From: Lojkania enalia
Lineage: Eukaryota; Ascomycota; Dothideomycetes; Pleosporales
Reading direction: 5' to 3'
Length of the DNA stretch: 64,000 nt
Assembly: GCA_010094045.1 (NCBI GenBank)
Contig: ML986772.1
Span: 30,191-94,190, forward strand
Part shown: piece by piece, positions 62,050-64,000 of the stretch
Numbering within the stretch: the stretch's first letter is position 1
Layout of the letters: the number at the start of each line of letters is the position of its first letter
Position numbers and translations under genes: made by a program
Notes under the pieces: model-generated
Database searches by the model: none
The model's input: only the letters and a program-made list of their open reading frames with translations
What the model was told of the DNA's origin: nothing

Positions 62050-64000
62050 TACCCCTTTTCCCTTCTATATATAGTTGCACACTCCCTTATAAATAGCTTA
62101 GTAGTTCTTCTATATCCTTTCGTATAAGGCCTATAGGTAATAATAGAATTCCTAGGTTCCTAATCCCCTATATACTCCTATATACCTCTAAATGGATTCG
62201 TACTATATTTAGACCTATTATCTTACCTACGCTATTATATTATATAGAAGAACTTAATACTACTAGTAACAGCCTCTTTAATAATATCGCATCGATTGTT
62301 TATTTAACTATATTTAAGTTTAAGATACACCTAATTTAGTTTAGATTATAATACTTATATACCGTTATATTAAATTATTTAGTTACCTAGACAGGATCTT
62401 AGAAACCTTCTATTAACTAAAGTCTTTAGGTTTAGAACTTCCTATCCCCTACGATTAGAATTGCCTTTAAAAAAGCCGCGTAGAGTGCGCCTAGGTAGAA
62501 ACTTAAAGACTACTAATAACCTATTAGAATTAGAGGTAACCGCTGATATCTAACTATAATTTACCTTCTAATTTCTATACTAGAACCGATATATGCGTAA
62601 GTTATAGTAAGAGTAAACTTCCGTCTACGCGTGTAAAACAACTGTTACCTCCTATAGGGGGCCTTATAATAGGCGGACCCCTTTCTATAGGGCCTGTAAT
62701 AAAGAACCTATCTAATTTAGAGGGAAATTAAAGTAAATTAACTCTTAAGGAATAAATCATAATTTTATAAGAGGAGATTATATACTTAATACGATAGAGA
62801 ACTATTAGTCCTAATTAACCTCTATAAACTACCAAATCAGAACTAATAATATACTAAGAAACTTTTATAACTTCCCTAGTAAGAAACCTCTCAGCTACCT
62901 TTAAACCCTCTTAAGCCTACCTTACTAAACGTACGCCTAAGATCAAAAGCTTTATAGATAGTAATAAACCTACATTTAAATAATAGTAAGTCTTAATTCT
63001 GGACCAACTTAAGATTAATATAGATTACTATTAGATAGAGCGTATACGTATAGTATTAATATAAAGATATACCTCTAGTACTGCGAAAGGGTATCTAGAG
63101 CTAAAATACCTAGCTAAATTAGACTAGTATCGGTTTAAAAATACTAAAGAAATAATTTTACTTCTATAATTATATTTTATTATAGATAATAAAGAGATAG
63201 AGGTATAATAGGCGTTTTAGGTCTTAAGGATAAATAAGGGAGAAGTATTCCTAACTTTTAAAGCTCGCTTTATTAGTATAACTATTAGGGGATCCGTATC
63301 CTAATTTAAGTAGTTCTTCTACCTATAGGATAAGATTCTCCCCAGCTTAAGGATACTAAACCTTAGCTTTAAGCTTATATAGAAAGGCTCTTTTAATGCT
63401 ATAGTTGCCTACTTAACAGCCTATAATATAGAAAGGAGAAGCGTTCCTAACCTTCTAAAACGAACTATTAGCCTATAGATTGTAGTTAAAATAAATTTAA
63501 ATTAGTACTAGAAGGCTTTTAAGAGTTTATCTAAGGTAATCTATAATCTAATACTACCCCGATCTACCCTAGTATTAATACCTTATTCTACTACGATCGC
63601 TCTCTAACTACCTAGTAAGACTCTTACATCTAAAAGGTATATAACCCTAGATAATTACTATAATTATAGTAAACTAAGATACTTCGCGAATAAATATACA
63701 GTTTTTAGAGTATAAGAGATAGAGGTTAAATAAGAAGAGATTAAGGAAGAAAAGTTTCTAGACGTAAACGAGTACCACCTAGATAGTTCTTAGGTAGGAA
63801 ATAGAGATATCTAAGAAAACTTTCTATTCTAGATTTAAGTAAGTATAATTTATTAAATATTAATTTATCGTATTTATTTAGAGGAAAATACTTCTAAATC
63901 TCTACTATTCTATATTTAAAAGGCGTTAGTATATAACTAAATACTCTTGTTAATATAGACGCCTAAGGCTTTCTATTTCTTAATTCTATAGTAGCTAGAT
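62050..64000 (+). mobile_element. RIP-decayed retroelement, gag end, truncated by window
   Basis: Plus-strand gag-like reading with an erased CCHC knuckle at 63656-63697, then an acidic stretch and the window end. The left border is approximate. Without pol in view, gypsy and copia cannot be separated. Confidence 0.55.
63150..63840 (+). pseudogene. gag-like protein with all four zinc ligands mutated
   Basis: The frame near the knuckle reads YYNYSKLRYFANKY at 63656-63697. This is the C-x2-C-x4-H-x4-C zinc knuckle with each ligand codon changed to Tyr (TGC/TGT to TAC/TAT, CAC to TAC) and the Gly codons to Ser and Arg, exactly what C-to-T change at CpA on both strands produces. Acidic residues (EEIKEEKFLDVNEYHLD) follow. 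Several TAG/TAA stops interrupt it. Confidence 0.65.

Overview
The window looks like a gene-poor, transposon-rich part of a filamentous ascomycete (Pezizomycotina) genome; I cannot name the species. Two gene islands of normal base composition lie in long AT-rich blocks. In those blocks, coding frames of known retroelements are broken almost only by TAG/TAA where CAG, CAA or TGG is expected, and CpA has largely become TpA while CpG survives. This is the footprint of repeat-induced point mutation (RIP).

Layout. 1-5379: a RIP-decayed Ty3/gypsy chromovirus whose 5' LTR is cut by the window edge. 5928-9656 (minus): an intact five-exon gene, here reassembled from several open frames, encoding a prion-like Pro/Gln/Tyr-rich N-terminus, a CorA-like membrane domain with a GMN signature, and about 16 ankyrin repeats. 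10195-45991: five copies of one Tad-like LINE (ORF1 with coiled coil and zinc knuckles; ORF2 with APE endonuclease, RT, RNase H and a C-terminal zinc motif), head to tail with only short AC/TA microsatellite tails between them. Copy 3 is split by a 6.7-kb minus-strand Ty1/copia element with a 5-bp target duplication. The outer ends of the array, next to the genes, are much less RIP-damaged than its core. 46214-50569 (minus): an intact HET-NACHT-WD40 (HNWD) NOD-like receptor gene with one intron and 12 nearly identical WD40 repeats. 51653-53122: a plus-strand frame that starts clean and dissolves into RIP stops. 53128-53658: a complete 531-bp TRIM-like mini LTR element with 101-bp LTRs and target duplication ACTTA. 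54308-61179: a minus-strand Ty3/gypsy element with 368-bp LTRs and a short antisense coiled-coil frame near one end. 62050-64000: the gag end of a further RIP-decayed element running off the window.

The only two genes that look functional are of the recognition/effector type: an NLR of the heterokaryon-incompatibility class, and a membrane protein carrying a large ankyrin array. Both sit against retroelement arrays, which supply the duplications and RIP that are thought to drive diversification of such genes. Two assembly gaps (11217-11241 and 45770-45779) lie in the less-mutated outer ends of the LINE array; the second is flanked by a duplicated 21-bp sequence and is very probably a scaffolding artefact.
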